Source: Dasyornis broadbenti (Eukaryota; Chordata; Aves; Passeriformes; Dasyornithidae). From it: DNA of 64,000 bases. Of this stretch, positions 13,568 through 25,500 are shown in pieces. Where the stretch lies: assembly GCA_013397935.1 (NCBI GenBank), contig VZRN01004397.1, positions 1,361,861 through 1,425,860 on the forward strand, given 5' to 3'. The notes below the pieces were generated by a model. The model saw nothing but the letters and a program-made list of their open reading frames with translations. It was not told the origin of the DNA and did no database searches. Every line of letters begins with the position of its first letter. Within the stretch, counting starts at the first letter, position 1. Made by a program: the position numbers and the translations under genes.

Positions 13568-13700
13568 GGCAATTTTTGTATAGCACTTTTCATTAGCCCA
13601 ACTAACACTCTGAGCGCATCTGATCCACAGCACACCTGTGAGGCATATACCACATCCAGCTTGTGGATATCCTGGCTGGGCCCAGAAATGAATATCCGAC
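13568..13700 (+). repeat. Possible ancient amniote SINE-type relic
   Basis: The order 'tatagcacttttcat ... gagcgc ... cacacctgtgaggcatat' resembles an old amniote interspersed repeat whose consensus has a 'tagcgcttttcat' head and a 'cccctgtgaggtaggta' block. The match is weak and made from memory, so this is tentative. Confidence 0.3.
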
Positions 13701-15548
13701 AGTCCGTAATGGTGAATGTGAAGTCAGTAGCTGTTCACAGGTGTTAACCTATCAAACTAACTAGTCTTTTTCATTTCCAGTGTGACACCAGAGAAGAAGC
13801 AAGAATTTAAATAAGCAGAACGAATTTTTGTTGGTACAAAGGTTGGTGAATTATGAGCACTATTAGTCCATCTGAATTTCATATGCTCTTATTCATTTCC
13901 TAACCTAGTTAATAATGTCAGATACTGCATTTGCACTACTTAGTATTGAGATTTTTGTCATGGTGAACAGTCCTGGAAGACCATGCCTGAGGCTATTACT
14001 TCTGAAATAAGAGAAATAAAAAACAACTAAGTTAGGCACAATAACAGTAAGATATACATACTCTGGACTTCATCTAAATGCGTTCACATTATTTCAGCAT
14101 CATATCTTAAATTCTGCCATCTGCCTATGGTCTAATATAAAGCATTCTCAGTCAACCATCTAATGTATTAATGATTTTTTAATAGGAGGGAGGTGGCATC
14201 CTAATTTTTCAGGTAAAACTTAAAGCATAATGAGAAAAACTTGATAAGTCTAAGGTTTCATCCCAATGCTGCTTCTTAACGCAGCACAGGCCAGTAGTCA
14301 GTCTTCAGTTGTAGCCATTAGATTTCTGCCTTTCAAAGACTTTCCTCCAACATTAATTAGAGGAAGAACACGTGACCTTCTTTATTCTTTTGTTTTTTTT
14401 TTTTTGCACTAACACCCCATTTCCAGCCTTTTCTGCTCCCTCCCACCATGTCTTATTGTTTGGGGAATAATTTATATTGATTAATACAGATATTCTTCTT
14501 GTAATATACAGTACAAGGAAATCAAACTTACATTGAAGCTTCACAATATAGTGTTAATAACCCTACTGGCTGGAAGTTAGCCAACTAGCTAATCATTACT
14601 GCATGAGCTTAGGCACCTCACAGCATGTCATATCATTGAGGTAATAAACAATAGATATTTTAATCCAGTATGAAAGCATTATCAGTTCTCTTTGCTTTGC
14701 AACCACTTCAAAATCTTCTCCAAGCATTTCTACAGAACCCTCACTCTGCATATACATTTAGTTAGTTGAGGTTTACAAAACAAGAAAGTCTTTTAAGAAC
14801 TGTGTAGGAATTAATGCTATTTTGCAGTATAATATATATCATTCCATTAATTCTTTTCACTGGTCTTCATCTGTGATTCTTTCAAGTGGAAAAACAAAGA
14901 GTTACAAAAATTATGGTTTAGAGCTTTTTCTTCCCACTTAATTCCAAAATGTCTCTCCCATTTATGTAGGTATTGTTATTTAATAATTTTTTTGTAAACT
15001 GAAGTTTCCAGTTTGTCATCAAGAACACTAGATGACAATTACTGGTATTTAACTATAAAAATATCTGTTAGCAATAAAACAACTTCTTTTATCCACTTAC
15101 TAAATGGCATGATAAAACTACCTTATTATTCATTGTTCTTTTCAGTCATGTTAAGCTAAGAACAGTCCATTTGTACCTAGGAGAAAAATTCAGAGTGGTC
15201 TGAAAGATATATATAATTTAAAACATATAATGATTTGATTCTTTCTAATAGTAAAATTGGATGAAAGCATATTTTATAGAACTTGCAAACCAGTCATCAA
15301 TGACATTTTGCTACCTCTATGGGAGAGAAGGAATAATTAACACTTTTGTTGCAGAAAGCAATGTTCATTATACCTCTGTTTTTTATTACTAATGATAGAT
15401 TAGAGAAAAACCTCAGAGAGGTCACTGAGATCTATTCTTCTGATAAAGCTGCCTTTACTGCTCGCTCACTCTGTTTCAATTTATTCTCAAAAATGTTTCT
15501 CATTATGTTAGGTTGAAGTCAGTCAAAGCCGAGTTTTGGATAAGGTGG
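13701..15548. other. Single-copy AT-rich non-coding DNA
   Basis: Nothing coding was seen. A T tract lies near 14392-14405. No repeat family was recognised up to the LTR fragment that starts at 15549. Confidence 0.5.
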
Positions 15549-15990
15549 TGTGTTGGTTTTGCTTGGCCCAGTTTTTGCTAGTGGAGGGGTGCCACAAAGA
15601 TGGCACATATCTGTGACTGCTCATGAAGTTCAGGATAGGGTCCATTTATACCCTGGCGGGAGGCCACTTGCCCAAGGTGTTTGGACTTTAAAGCGAGGGA
15701 GACAGCCTGGCAGCAGAGAGACCTGAGCTCCACAGAAGCACAAGCAGCCACGCTTTGGGCGGCAAAGCTTTTTGCAGTGATGCCCCCACCTTGGCCACTG
15801 CAGCTCCTTGCCAGGCCACTGGGACTGCAGGGAGCATTCATCCTGCGCAGAGGGGCAGCTTCTGCTCAGCTGGGTGTCATCTCAAGCAGTCCTGATGTGT
15901 CTCCCCTATCCTTGGTGTCCCACGCAATGAAGAAACCACAGCAGCGGGTTTCTTTCTTTGTTTCTCCTGACTTGGAATTCTGTCTCTAGA
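15549..15990 (+). mobile_element. LTR fragment with TGTCGTGG-family head but different body
   Basis: It begins TGTGTTGGTTTTGCTTGGCC and reaches CACAAAGATGGC at 15593-15604, which is the same head as the LTRs at 20899 and 60062. After that point it no longer follows the 60-kb copy and has its own GC-richer body, with no clear AATAAA and no AAACCACGACA end. The right boundary is approximate and no target duplication was found. The two open frames here (87 residues minus, 102 residues plus) are chance frames in GC-rich LTR sequence. Confidence 0.6.
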
Positions 15991-18900
15991 AAACAAATCT
16001 ACACTTTTGCATTTCAATTCCCCTTCCTCCATTTTAATTGCCAATAATGAAAATTTTTATTGTTTTTCTATGCCAAATGCCCTACCTACTCTTATATTCC
16101 TGACTCTTTCCAACTTTCCAGGTCTTCTTATTTAATGGGCTGTTTTCTCCAGCTATGGAACACACAGATTTCCTACTTTTATGTCAATGTGCCATTTCCT
16201 GCTTGGGTTCCTTACTTCAGCCACACATTTTGCCTTATTATTTCTTTCTCTTCACAATTCCAAACTTAAGTCCTGCTACAGAGAGTGTGTATGTGCTGTT
16301 TCCCACTCTTCTATTGCACAAAGGCATTAAAATAAATGAGAATAAACACCAATATCAGCCTATCTTTTGCATTAGCTAAATCTAATGCATTTAACTCTAG
16401 AACCTACCACATGCGAGTATTTTAGAGAAAATTCAGGCTTATCTCACTTCTTAAAAATTATATATTTTAAGGTTTAAGCATCCAATGGGAGATCTGTGAG
16501 GAATCCAGACCACTTGGTTTCTGTGGGTTTTGGATGGAGCCTGAACTAAGTCACACAGAAAGTAAACAAATTATGAAAGAACATGTAGTGTTAATATTAG
16601 TATAAAGAACTCAGTCAGAAATCTGATCACAGTGTAAGGCTCTGACCAATCCTTTGAATTGCCAAAAATTGTCTTCAGAATTGGAGCTACTCCAGCTTTC
16701 CTAGGAAATTTCTCTGTTGACTGCAAAAGAAAGATTATACTTTCTCTATCATACTCCCTTAACTCAATAAGCCATAAATCATGGTAAGGTTTTTGAGGAC
16801 TGATGTTTTTGCACTCTTGATTTGTATTTAATGTCTTTATTAGGGCTACCTTAGTTAACCAGGAATTATCTCCATGTTCCAAGAGTAATCTTTCTGGAGA
16901 AATGATTTAGGAAGCAAGCGACAATATGTGGAGAGGAGGAGTAGGAGGATATAGTCCTTTTATCAAGTGCCTCTGTCTGACAGGTGCTTTCTGAAGTTGT
17001 AAAAGTGAAGAATTTTAGTCCAGATTTATGTACCAATACATAACTACATAGCAAGCTGTAAGATCAGTATCTCAGATGTAGATGAACTTTGGATTATCTC
17101 ATGCAATATGGCTTTGTGTTTTCTCTCTTTTTTTCCTTGCACGTACAAGGTGAGATGTTTATTTTGCCAAGGATGAGGTATCCCTTGATTTGTTACCTTT
17201 TTTTTCTTTATCATAGATGAACCACTACCAAAATAACAGATCCTTCATGCAGGTAGAATCACACTAACACTGTGTTAGGCTAAAAAATGGTGGGTTTTGA
17301 TCTGTAATGCCTCCTTTTTCATATAGAGCTGCAGAAAATGTGGTGTTCTGAGACAAGATTTAATTCTCTTTGCTTATCTAACACAAATGCCTTTAACAGT
17401 GAAATGCAGAGTTAGATTATTTTCCTTGTTCTGATCAGGCTTCATCCTGAACCTGGGAAGCTTTCTGTGATGGAAAGTGGAATCCAAACTCTCAAACTGC
17501 TCTGAGAAATCTTGGGTTTGATCAATAAACCTTTTCTAATGGAATCACTGTTTATGGGTTTTTTTATAATAACACCTGAGAACTTTGCTCCATCTATGAA
17601 AAAACACCTTTGAATCTCCTAGAGACAAAGGGATAGACAAGAAGGCAGGGTTGTATTACCTTGCAATCCTACCCTTCTGTGAGAGACGCACTCAGACAAT
17701 GGAGCTGCAGAGGCAAAATCAGGATAGGCTTTTTAAGAGTCTCAGCGAAAAAGAGAAGCCAGGTTGACTTTCAAAGGCTTGGGGGCATCTGCAAGACCTG
17801 CGAGTAGAAAAGTCATCTCTAAACTTGAACATGATGACAAGACTGAATGAATGAAAACTGAGCCATCTTCCCCCTTCAGGACTGTTTTTAGAATCCTCTT
17901 TCAAAGTAGAGCAAACATTCTTCAGAGAAATATAAAATAAAAGGGCGGGGTTCCACAGACTGTCCCACTAGCATGAATCTTACTGAGATCCCCTCAATAG
18001 GCCATTTTAAAAGGAATTATAAAATGCAATGAGTAACAAAAAGGCCTACTTCAAACAGATTCCAATCACGATGAGGTGTCGATTTGTTACTGTAATTTAA
18101 TTCCGCCAAGTAATTAGTTCGGCAAAGACAGGAGGGACAGAATGTCAATCCTGGGGGCAGGCAGAGGTCTTTCTGTCAAAATACCAGCCATTCAAGGTTT
18201 TTTGGCAATAATCCCCTTTTTTCTTTAGAAGATGCACAGGACATATAAAATTAACATCTAATCTAAAAGAAAAAAAAAATAGAAGAATGCAAAACAGTCA
18301 CCAATTAAGTAGTTTTACAGCTACAATCTACACTCCCTTTATTTTCCCCTCAGCATCTTTCAGACAGGTATTTAGAAGCTCCTGCAGTGCCAGTGATCTT
18401 CACTGCATTTGTTAACCTTCACATGGCTGTGCCTGCCTACCTGAAAGCAGACCAAGGAACACCTCCCACTTGCCTCCTTCTGTTGCAACAAATTATTGGA
18501 GTTGTGTTTGTTCTATAATTTCTAAATAAATTTTAAAACCCTACAGAACAAGCAATCAAACAAACAAACAAACAAGAAAAAAACCCCAAACAAATAACAC
18601 GCTGCTTTTATTGGTGGGCTTAGACAAATCTTACGGGAGCTACACATATTGCTGAAATGATGCTCTCTCTGATATAGAATTTGATTTGTTATAATGTTAC
18701 ATTTATAGAGCACTGACTGCCTAGGAGTGCCTGGAGTGATCCCCAGTATAATTTGTCTGAAGTCACCAAACTTGCTTCAGAATTTGAAACAGAGAACCTA
18801 GCAAAACTTTGCTATTTCTGTCTTTGAAATTCAAGCCAGTGCTTTCATGTAGAGTGCTTTTCAACCCAAATAACTGGTTGTGTGAACGACTTTATAGAAA

Positions 18901-20320
18901 GGCTCTTTATAAAACTTGAAAAATATACAGGCTCTGCAGTCTCCAGATTCTGTTAATAAACAGGCATAACGCCATTTTCTTTTAAGACTATTTGCAAAAC
19001 AACTGCAGCAGTATCAAATGGCAAATCTTTCAGGCAAATCTAGCATCTTCTGGGGATGGTAGAGACTTCCATTTTTTCAGGGAAAATGTGGAAAATGAAA
19101 CTGAGAGTTCAGACTGCACACTGAATTTTCTTTCTCTTGCCTCAGAATAGTAAAAGCTTCTAACAGCAGTGATATGGAAGAATACCTGAGGTGTGGATCA
19201 TAGGGAGCTCTGGCACTAGTCAGCCAGGATTTGTTCATGTTGTCATTGTTCTAAGTGTTGCTACTGTTAATAGCAGGCAACAGTATTCTTTTCTTAGATC
19301 TCATGATTATTTCATCCAGTCTTTGTACCTGTACACTATTAATTTTTCTGTCTTTGTTCCTACAGTACAGTATTCGTGTGTTTAATATGAGTTTTTATAG
19401 AGTGAATAGTTCAGTGAAGTTGAGATTTCTTGTCTCAGATGGATGCTGGTAAAAAATATTTTAATTCAGTGGTATTCTGCTCTTCCATCCACCAGCCAGG
19501 TGAAGTGTAAAGATAGAATTAAGTGGTTTATTTTCCATCTCAACACATATATGGCAAAAGGGATATTTTATTTTCTGTAGTTAGTGCATCTGGCTATAGT
19601 CGGAGGTGTCAAAGTGTGCCCCTGTACAGACATCAAATGGCAATTGTGCCAGTTTTTATGCCTGATGTTGGAGTATTAAATAAAACAATCCATACTTTCT
19701 ACAGAGCCAAAACCACATTCTTCTCTCAATGAAATGAGCTGTAAGACATGTACAAATAAAAAAATAAATAAAAAAGAGGCTAATAATTTATTCAGGTGCC
19801 TCATTACAGAGGTAGGTGCCTATCTTTGAACTTTCATGTGTGATTATCTGGCCATTAAAGCATGATAGGCTGGGTTTTTTAGAAGCCTTTGATGAAGCAC
19901 TTGGAGACATCTATGCAGACTGTTTCCATCAGATCAGCTTTGCCTGCAAATCCAATGACTCCTTTGAGAAACTGGAACAGATTAGAGAGAGATAACTCTG
20001 TTCTTTAAAAGTTGATGCTGCTTCTTTTCTGGTATTTCTCCTGTAAACAAAGTTTTTAGTCTACCTTGCCTCCTTCCCACCTTTCCCAGTGAACAAAGAA
20101 ACACAGAATTCATTTTGCTTCTCTACAAGGCTTTGTTTCCTTTGAGCTTTCCTTTACTATGTCCATCATCTATTGGCCCTACAGACTATCTCTCAAGTCC
20201 TGTCTCTGATGTGTTTGAAGAGAATTCACTTTTAGTTCCTACGCCTTTAACAACCTGCTCTTCAGAACCCTTTTTTGGCTTGCCTTATTGTGTTTAATAT
20301 CCACTTGCCAAAGCTTTTCT
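15991..20320. other. Single-copy non-coding DNA; motif-dense segment at 17980-18150
   Basis: No gene was recognised. A short (CAAA)n run lies at 18557-18575. The stretch 17980-18150 carries GTAATTTAATTCCGCC followed by TAATTAG (18111-18117), a combination of homeodomain cores and NFI-like GCCAA half-sites that could mark a regulatory element. All open frames are under 105 residues and match nothing I know. Confidence 0.4.
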
Positions 20321-20383
20321 CCTTTTTTCTATTTTTTTTTCTATTTTTTTTTTTTTTTCTATTTTCCTTTCTATTTTCCTTAC
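20321..20383 (+). repeat. Poly(T)/TTTTC tract
   Basis: This is a T-rich run with interspersed C and occasional A (repeated CTATTTT units). It explains the phenylalanine-rich open frames across 20275-20602. Confidence 0.9.
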
Positions 20384-20750
20384 TTGAACAGAACTGCAGT
20401 TTGGAAGTCAAAATTCTTACATTTAATTATGTCCTTCATCTCATTGTTAATTTTCTACTGCCTAAAATGCATCAGTCTGGGAGAAAGGAATTGTCTTTCT
20501 AGAGACTGTTTTGATAGTAAGCATATATTTGCTGAATCTGTGGCAGTGTCTTTAAACACTCTTTTCTATTCACAAGCATTTTCTCAGTGTTTTGCCATTT
20601 GAATCCCTCTTGAGATTATTTTTATTTTGTTTTACCATTTATATATAATTGTTCCTTTTGAAAATACTCCATACCAAAGCTCATGTCTCTACCCTCTGAG
20701 TCTCTTTGGTCTTCTTCAAGTGTGAGGGTAAATAGAGAACAGGAACTTAG

Positions 20751-20898
20751 TGCATTGGGGTTGCTTGGCAAGGTTTTGGTAGTGAGGGACTATAGGGATT
20801 GATTCTGCCAGAAGCTGCCAGAAGCTTCCCCCATGTCCAATGCCAGCTGGTTCCAAGATGGACCAAGGCCAAGCCCATCAGTAATTGTGGTAGCACAT
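20751..20898 (+). mobile_element. Outer LTR (CAACCCACCACA-ending family), 5' part
   Basis: The stretch matches the start of a common avian LTR: TG...TTGGGGTTGCTTGGCAAGG, then TTTTGGTAGTG, then the 'ccagaagcttccccc' and 'ccaatgccagctggttccaagatgga' blocks of U3. It breaks off at 20898 where the inner LTR begins, and resumes at 21898. It lies in the same orientation as the inner element. No target-site duplication for the outer LTR was identified. Confidence 0.85.
20894..20898 (+). repeat. Target-site duplication CACAT, left copy
   Basis: CACAT directly precedes the TGTCGTGG start of the inner LTR and recurs at 21893-21897 after its end. Removing the insert and one copy restores a continuous outer-LTR sequence (GGTAGCACATCTGGGATAT). 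Confidence 0.8.
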
Positions 20899-21841
20899 TG
20901 TCGTGGTTTAGCTTGGCCCAGGTTTTTTCTAGTGGGGGGGGGCCACAAAGATGGCNNNNNNNNNNNNNNNNNNNNNNNNNNNNNNNNNNNNNNNNNNNNN
21001 NNNNNNNNNNNNNNNNNNNNNNNNNNNNNNNNNNNNNNNNNNNNNNNNNNNNNNNNNNNNNNNNNNNNNNNNNNNNNNNNNNNNNNNNNNNNNNNNNNNN
21101 NNNNNNNNNNNNNNNNNNNNNNNNNNNNNNNNNNNNNNNNNNNNNNNNNNNNNNNNNNNNNNNNNNNNNNNNNNNNNNNNNNNNNNNNNNNNNNNNNNNN
21201 NNNNNNNNNNNNNNNNNNNNNNNNNNNNNNNNNNNNNNNNNNNNNNNNNNNNNNNNNNNNNNNNNNNNNNNNNNNNNNNNNNNNNNNNNNNNNNNNNNNN
21301 NNNNNNNNNNNNNNNNNNNNNNNNNNNNNNNNNNNNNNNNNNNNNNNNNNNNNNNNNNNNNNNNNNNNNNNNNNNNNNNNNNNNNNNNNNNNNNNNNNNN
21401 NNNNNNNNNNNNNNNNNNNNNNNNNNNNNNNNNNNNNNNNNNNNNNNNNNNNNNNNNNNNNNNNNNNNNNNNNNNNNNNNNNNNNNNNNNNNNNNNNNNN
21501 NNNNNNNNNNNNNNNNNNNNNNNNNNNNNNNNNNNNNNNNNNNNNNNNNNNNNNNNNNNNNNNNNNNNNNNNNNNNNNNNNNNNNNNNNNNNNNNNNNNN
21601 NNNNNNNNNNNNNNNNNNNNNNNNNNNNNNNNNNNGTGGCTTTGAAGGGTTTATTTTACTTCTCATTTATTCCTCTGACTCTGTTAGTAATAAATTAGAT
21701 CACTTTGCAACATAAGTTAGTCCTGTTTTGCCTATTCTAAGTGCATCTTCTCCCGGGTTTCCTCATCTCAACTCATAAGCCCTGGGTGTGGGTGTGTTCA
21801 TTTGGGGGTACCTGGCATTTGGCCAGGCTCAAAATATGACA
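20899..21841 (+). mobile_element. Inner LTR, TGTCGTGG-type (ERVL-like), gapped
   Basis: It starts TGTCGTGGTTTAGCTTGGCC and reaches CACAAAGATGGC at 20944-20955, where a 680-base gap begins. After the gap the tail at 21636-21841 aligns with the tail of the copy at 60892-61090, with roughly 15 differences in about 190 bases by hand alignment. It contains AATAAA at 21689-21694. The LTR end is read as ...CAAAATATGACA (21830-21841), a decayed form of CAAACCACGACA. It inserted into the outer LTR in the same orientation. The 5-bp duplication suits an ERVL-type element. All long open frames across it are artefacts of N. Confidence 0.85.
20956..21635. other. Assembly gap (680 N) inside the inner LTR
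   Basis: The gap begins right after CACAAAGATGGC and ends before GTGGCTTTGAAGG. In the other copy the same interval (60124-60891) spans 768 bases including its own gap, so the missing material is almost certainly LTR body. Confidence 0.99.
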
Positions 21842-21845
21842 TAAT

Positions 21846-21864
21846 TGGCGTCCCAACGTGGGGC
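21846..21864 (+). other. Primer-binding-site-like sequence, tRNA-Lys(1,2) type
   Basis: TGGCGTCCCAACGTGGGGC matches the 18-base retroviral primer-binding site complementary to the 3' end of tRNA-Lys(1,2), with a single extra T. It lies 4 bases after the CA at the LTR end, the expected place for a PBS. It shows that a small piece of the internal region is retained with this LTR. Confidence 0.75.
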
Positions 21865-21892
21865 TTAAGAAAGTGGAAAAGAAACTATAACA
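21865..21892 (+). mobile_element. Short internal leader and terminal LTR stub
   Basis: After the PBS come about 17 bases of leader and then AAACTATAACA (21882-21892), which equals the AAACCACGACA LTR terminus with three C-to-T or G-to-A transitions. The right CACAT duplication follows at once (21893-21897). The structure is therefore LTR, PBS, 17-base leader and the last 11 bases of an LTR. Confidence 0.6.
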
Positions 21893-21897
21893 CACAT

Positions 21898-22855
21898 CTG
21901 GGATATATTTAAGAAGGGTGGGGGAAAATATGACAACCAACTCTCTCTGCAGCCAGAGAGAGAGGAGAATATGTGAAAGAACTCAGCAGACCCTGAGGTC
22001 AGTAAAAAAGGAGGAGGAGGAGATGGTCCATGTGCTGGAGCAGAGATTCCCTTGCGGTCCATGATGAAGACCACGGTGAGACAGGCTGTACCCCTGCAGC
22101 TTATGAAGGTCCATAGTGGAGCCGAGATCCACCTGCAGCCTGTGAAGGACTGTACAACTGAGCAGGGGCCTGAAGGAGGCTGTGACCCCAGGGCAAGGCA
22201 ATGCTGGAGCAGGCTTCTGGCAGGACCTGAGACCCCATGGAGAGAGGAGCTCAGACTGGAACAGGTTTGGTGGTAGGACTTGTAATCCTGCAGGGGACCC
22301 GCACTGGAACAGCCAGTTCCTGAAGGACTGCACCCCGTGGAAGGGACCCACATGGGAGCAGTTTGTGAAGAACTACAGCTTGTGGGGAGGACTGGCTTTG
22401 GAGAAGCTTGTAGAGGACTACCTGCCATGGCAGGGACCCCACAGCGAGCAGCGGAAGAGTGTAAGGTATCGTTCCTCTGAGGAGGAAGGAGTGGCAGATG
22501 CAACTTGTGAAGACCAGACCACTGTCCCCATTCCCTTTCTCCCTAGGCCAGGGGAGGTGAGGTAGGTAAAATGGAGAGTGAAGTTAAGTCAGGAAGAAGG
22601 CACAGGTGGGGAGAAGTTGTTTGAAGATTCAGTTTTTGTTGTTTTGTAATCCTACTCTGCTTTCATTGGTAATAAATTAATTTTCCCCAATTCATATCTG
22701 TTTTGCCTGTGACAGCAATTGGTGAGTGATCTTTCCCTGTCATTGTCTTGACCCATGAGTTTTGTTATATTTTCTCTTCCCATTTCAGCTGAGGAGAAGA
22801 GCGATAAAGAGGCTTTGGAAGGCACCTGGTACTCAGCCAGAGTCAACCCACCACA
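21898..22855 (+). mobile_element. Outer LTR, 3' part (TATA-like, internal repeats, polyA signal, R-U5)
   Basis: The outer LTR resumes with a TATA-like GATATATTTAAG and continues through the GGAGGAGG block, then a series of degenerate repeats of about 30 bases built on 'ctgcaccccgtggaagggacccac' type units. It then has AATAAA at 22671-22676 and ends with the block GGCACCTGG...GTCAACCCACCACA at 22855. The 212-residue minus-strand and 127-residue plus-strand frames over 21865-22565 come from the internal repeats and do not match retroviral proteins. No gag, pro or pol remnant lies next to it, so the outer element is a solo LTR. Confidence 0.85.
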
Positions 22856-25500
22856 GACAGTATAGTCTGAATGCTGTACTTTTCCTCTACAAGTCTAGCA
22901 TAGATATCCTGCATTAAATAATAAGAGTGCTTGACTTATCTGATCTGACTCTAATCTGTCCTGTATGCACAGGACCAATGCTCCACCAGCACAGCTGTTC
23001 CTACATTTCTGTACCCTTGCATTGCATGGTCTTTCTGTTTATATTCCTTCTACTAAGATTTTTATATGCATATTATGCCAAATCCTCAAGGTAAATTACT
23101 CAAAGTAGAACAAATCTATGAGACTCAACATATACAAGTATCGTTTTTCCCCAAGGTCTCATACGGATGTCAAGTTTCTTTTTGATTTTATTTTACACAG
23201 AATGTTGTTTTGTTTGACACTCCTTTTGGCTCAGAAGACAGCATTAGAGAAATTCTCATTTGTCTTGGGAACAAAGATATTGGAGAAAATGCTGAGAAAC
23301 AATTTGTTTTCAAGACCTGGGCTCGAGTAGCTACTGGGATTGCCACCAGCCTTTTAAAGAAATAGCAGAACATTTCTGTTAATGGTTAGGGGTACTGAGA
23401 ATGTCAAAGAAAAGTCAAAAGATTATGACTTGGTGTTGCATAGAAGGCATTTTTCAGTTGTTGTTACTAATACTACTACTACTATTATTATTATTACTAT
23501 TATTATTATTACTATTATTATATTAAATATACATGTAACTCACTGGAGATTTGGGTTCTAAATTAAAGTCAGACATAGAGAAGAGAAAACAAAACAGTTC
23601 TTAAATGTTTGTTGCAGGCAACATCAGAGTAAATTCCCAATGAGTGATGTTTCTATTGAAGTGTGCATGTTTTGATCAGGGATCTCAGCATAACTTGACT
23701 CCAACTGTAGCTGTAGGCTTCTACACAGTAATGAAAAGGATTTATGGATAGATAATGCATGCAAAGGAATTTTTTTTCTGGAAACAAAAGAGCAGTGCTA
23801 TATATAGTCTGAGTAAACAAACAAGAACAGGATATTAGAGACTACAAAAAAGGAAATAGGACACTGCATCTATATTTAAGTGTCTCTCATCATACAGTGC
23901 CAGTGGAATTCTAGTGTCTGATTCCAATGCGACCCAGGTGAAATCCAGATTTAATTAACTGCACCCAAATAAATCCCAACTAAACACAGGTATCAGGGAG
24001 AAAGAGGTTCTTTGAGAAAAGTAGAAAGGAGAACCACAGAAGAGTGAGAAAAGTGAGAGCAATGCTGTTAAGGAAGACTCCAGAGGCCTGTAAAAGTAAG
24101 TAATATACGTAGACTCCTTTTCCTACAAATTTTTGTTTCCATTTTAATTGTGGACTACGAAGAAAAAAAAGGAAATTTGAACAGACTGAAAAGTTTACCA
24201 AGCAATGCTTCATTTGCAGTATTTCAGACATCCCTTTCCTTTACTGTAGCAGTAGCAGCACCTAATCCATTTTCCTCACCAGTTAATGATTGAAATATGT
24301 CACATTCATGGGGAAAGGCTTTTGTCACCGACCTGATTTTTTTAAGAAGACTTTTTCATTAACAGTGTGATTTAAGGTTTTCTGTATTTTCTAATGGACC
24401 ACTATGCATATATTCATCCATCTCAAAGTTACACCACCTACTTTGGTTTCTATCTGAGCCTTTTAATTGCTCATGATCTTCACTGATGTGATGTGAAGTA
24501 TTTTACTGTTTGCCAAAGACTGAAGGTAAAGGGAAAAGTACCAATAGACCCTTGAAAGTTGAGGAAAGAAGAGAAATTTCAATGAGGCCAAAATGGGAAG
24601 CAGAGAAACACTTTCAGTTTAGTAGAAAACTGGCATTGTTCTAAAGACGAGTCTTTAAAACAACAGTTCTCTATGCCCAAAGTAAATACCAAATACTCCT
24701 GACTTTTGGTAAATAAATCGATGCTGATATTCTGCCCTGACAGACCTGAAACACAGAGTAAGTAATTAACCTTCAGCTTGTCAGATCTGATACTTAGTCA
24801 TCATCATCAGAGTCACTAAAGGTATAAGCCCTGAAGGAAAATATCATTCTGCTCCCGTCACTCTCATTTGTGGACCAAGTCACACAATGAAAGTTTTTCT
24901 AAACTCATTTCAGATGAAGAATGGTGCTTTTACAGTTGGTTTAATGGAATAATGAGCAAGTTGAAAGGTCTTGGTGTAATATTTGAGTTTCAGATTTAAT
25001 TTCAGTCGGATCATTCTTCCTCCTTGCAATTGGCTGAGAGCTTTCCAAGTTTTCCTGACTGTCATTTGAAATGAGAAGCCCTGTCAGGTTGTAATGAGTC
25101 CAGAAAAGGACATTCAGGTCCTGCTACTGTGTACTTAATCCATGCCTTTTGAAGCAGCACTTTGTTCTGTTTAAGACATTTCTCTCCAAGTTGGAAATTT
25201 AAAATAGTTTATTTCAGGAACAGAAGCTGCCTGCTTACTAGACTCTACCTGATCCAGTGGCATCGTTTAGGTTCACAGGCGTCTGTCTGTTATATGGATG
25301 GGGTAACTACCCCTTCTTAAATCTCTATCCCTTATATGTATTTGATTGAGTCCTATTTAATCTTGCAGCAGAACCCCTCAGGAAGGATAGGATTCATGCC
25401 AGTGGTTTACATGACTAATTGATTCTTGTAGACAAAACCAGTGCTAGAACAAGTACTGCAGATACCTCCCTACTTAAGGTGGAAGCCAAAGAGGCTCTGT
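22856..25500. other. Single-copy AT-rich non-coding DNA with one triplet repeat
   Basis: No gene was recognised. The only marked structure is the ACT/ATT triplet repeat at 23466-23525. Open frames are under 85 residues and lack recognisable domains. Confidence 0.5.
23466..23525 (+). repeat. (ACT/ATT)n triplet microsatellite
   Basis: About 60 bases of ACT units pass into ATT units with interspersed ACT. Confidence 0.95.

Noticed and set aside
20799..21715. Open frames of 245-299 residues across 20.8-21.7 kb
   Set aside because: They consist almost entirely of untranslated N from the assembly gap.
21865..22565. 212-residue minus and 127-residue plus frames, considered as retroviral protein remnants
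   Set aside because: They lie in the LTR body with degenerate tandem repeats upstream of the polyA signal. No gag, pol or env motif is visible.
23466..23525. Possible CRISPR-like or satellite array
   Set aside because: It is a simple triplet repeat with no spacers, and the window is vertebrate DNA.
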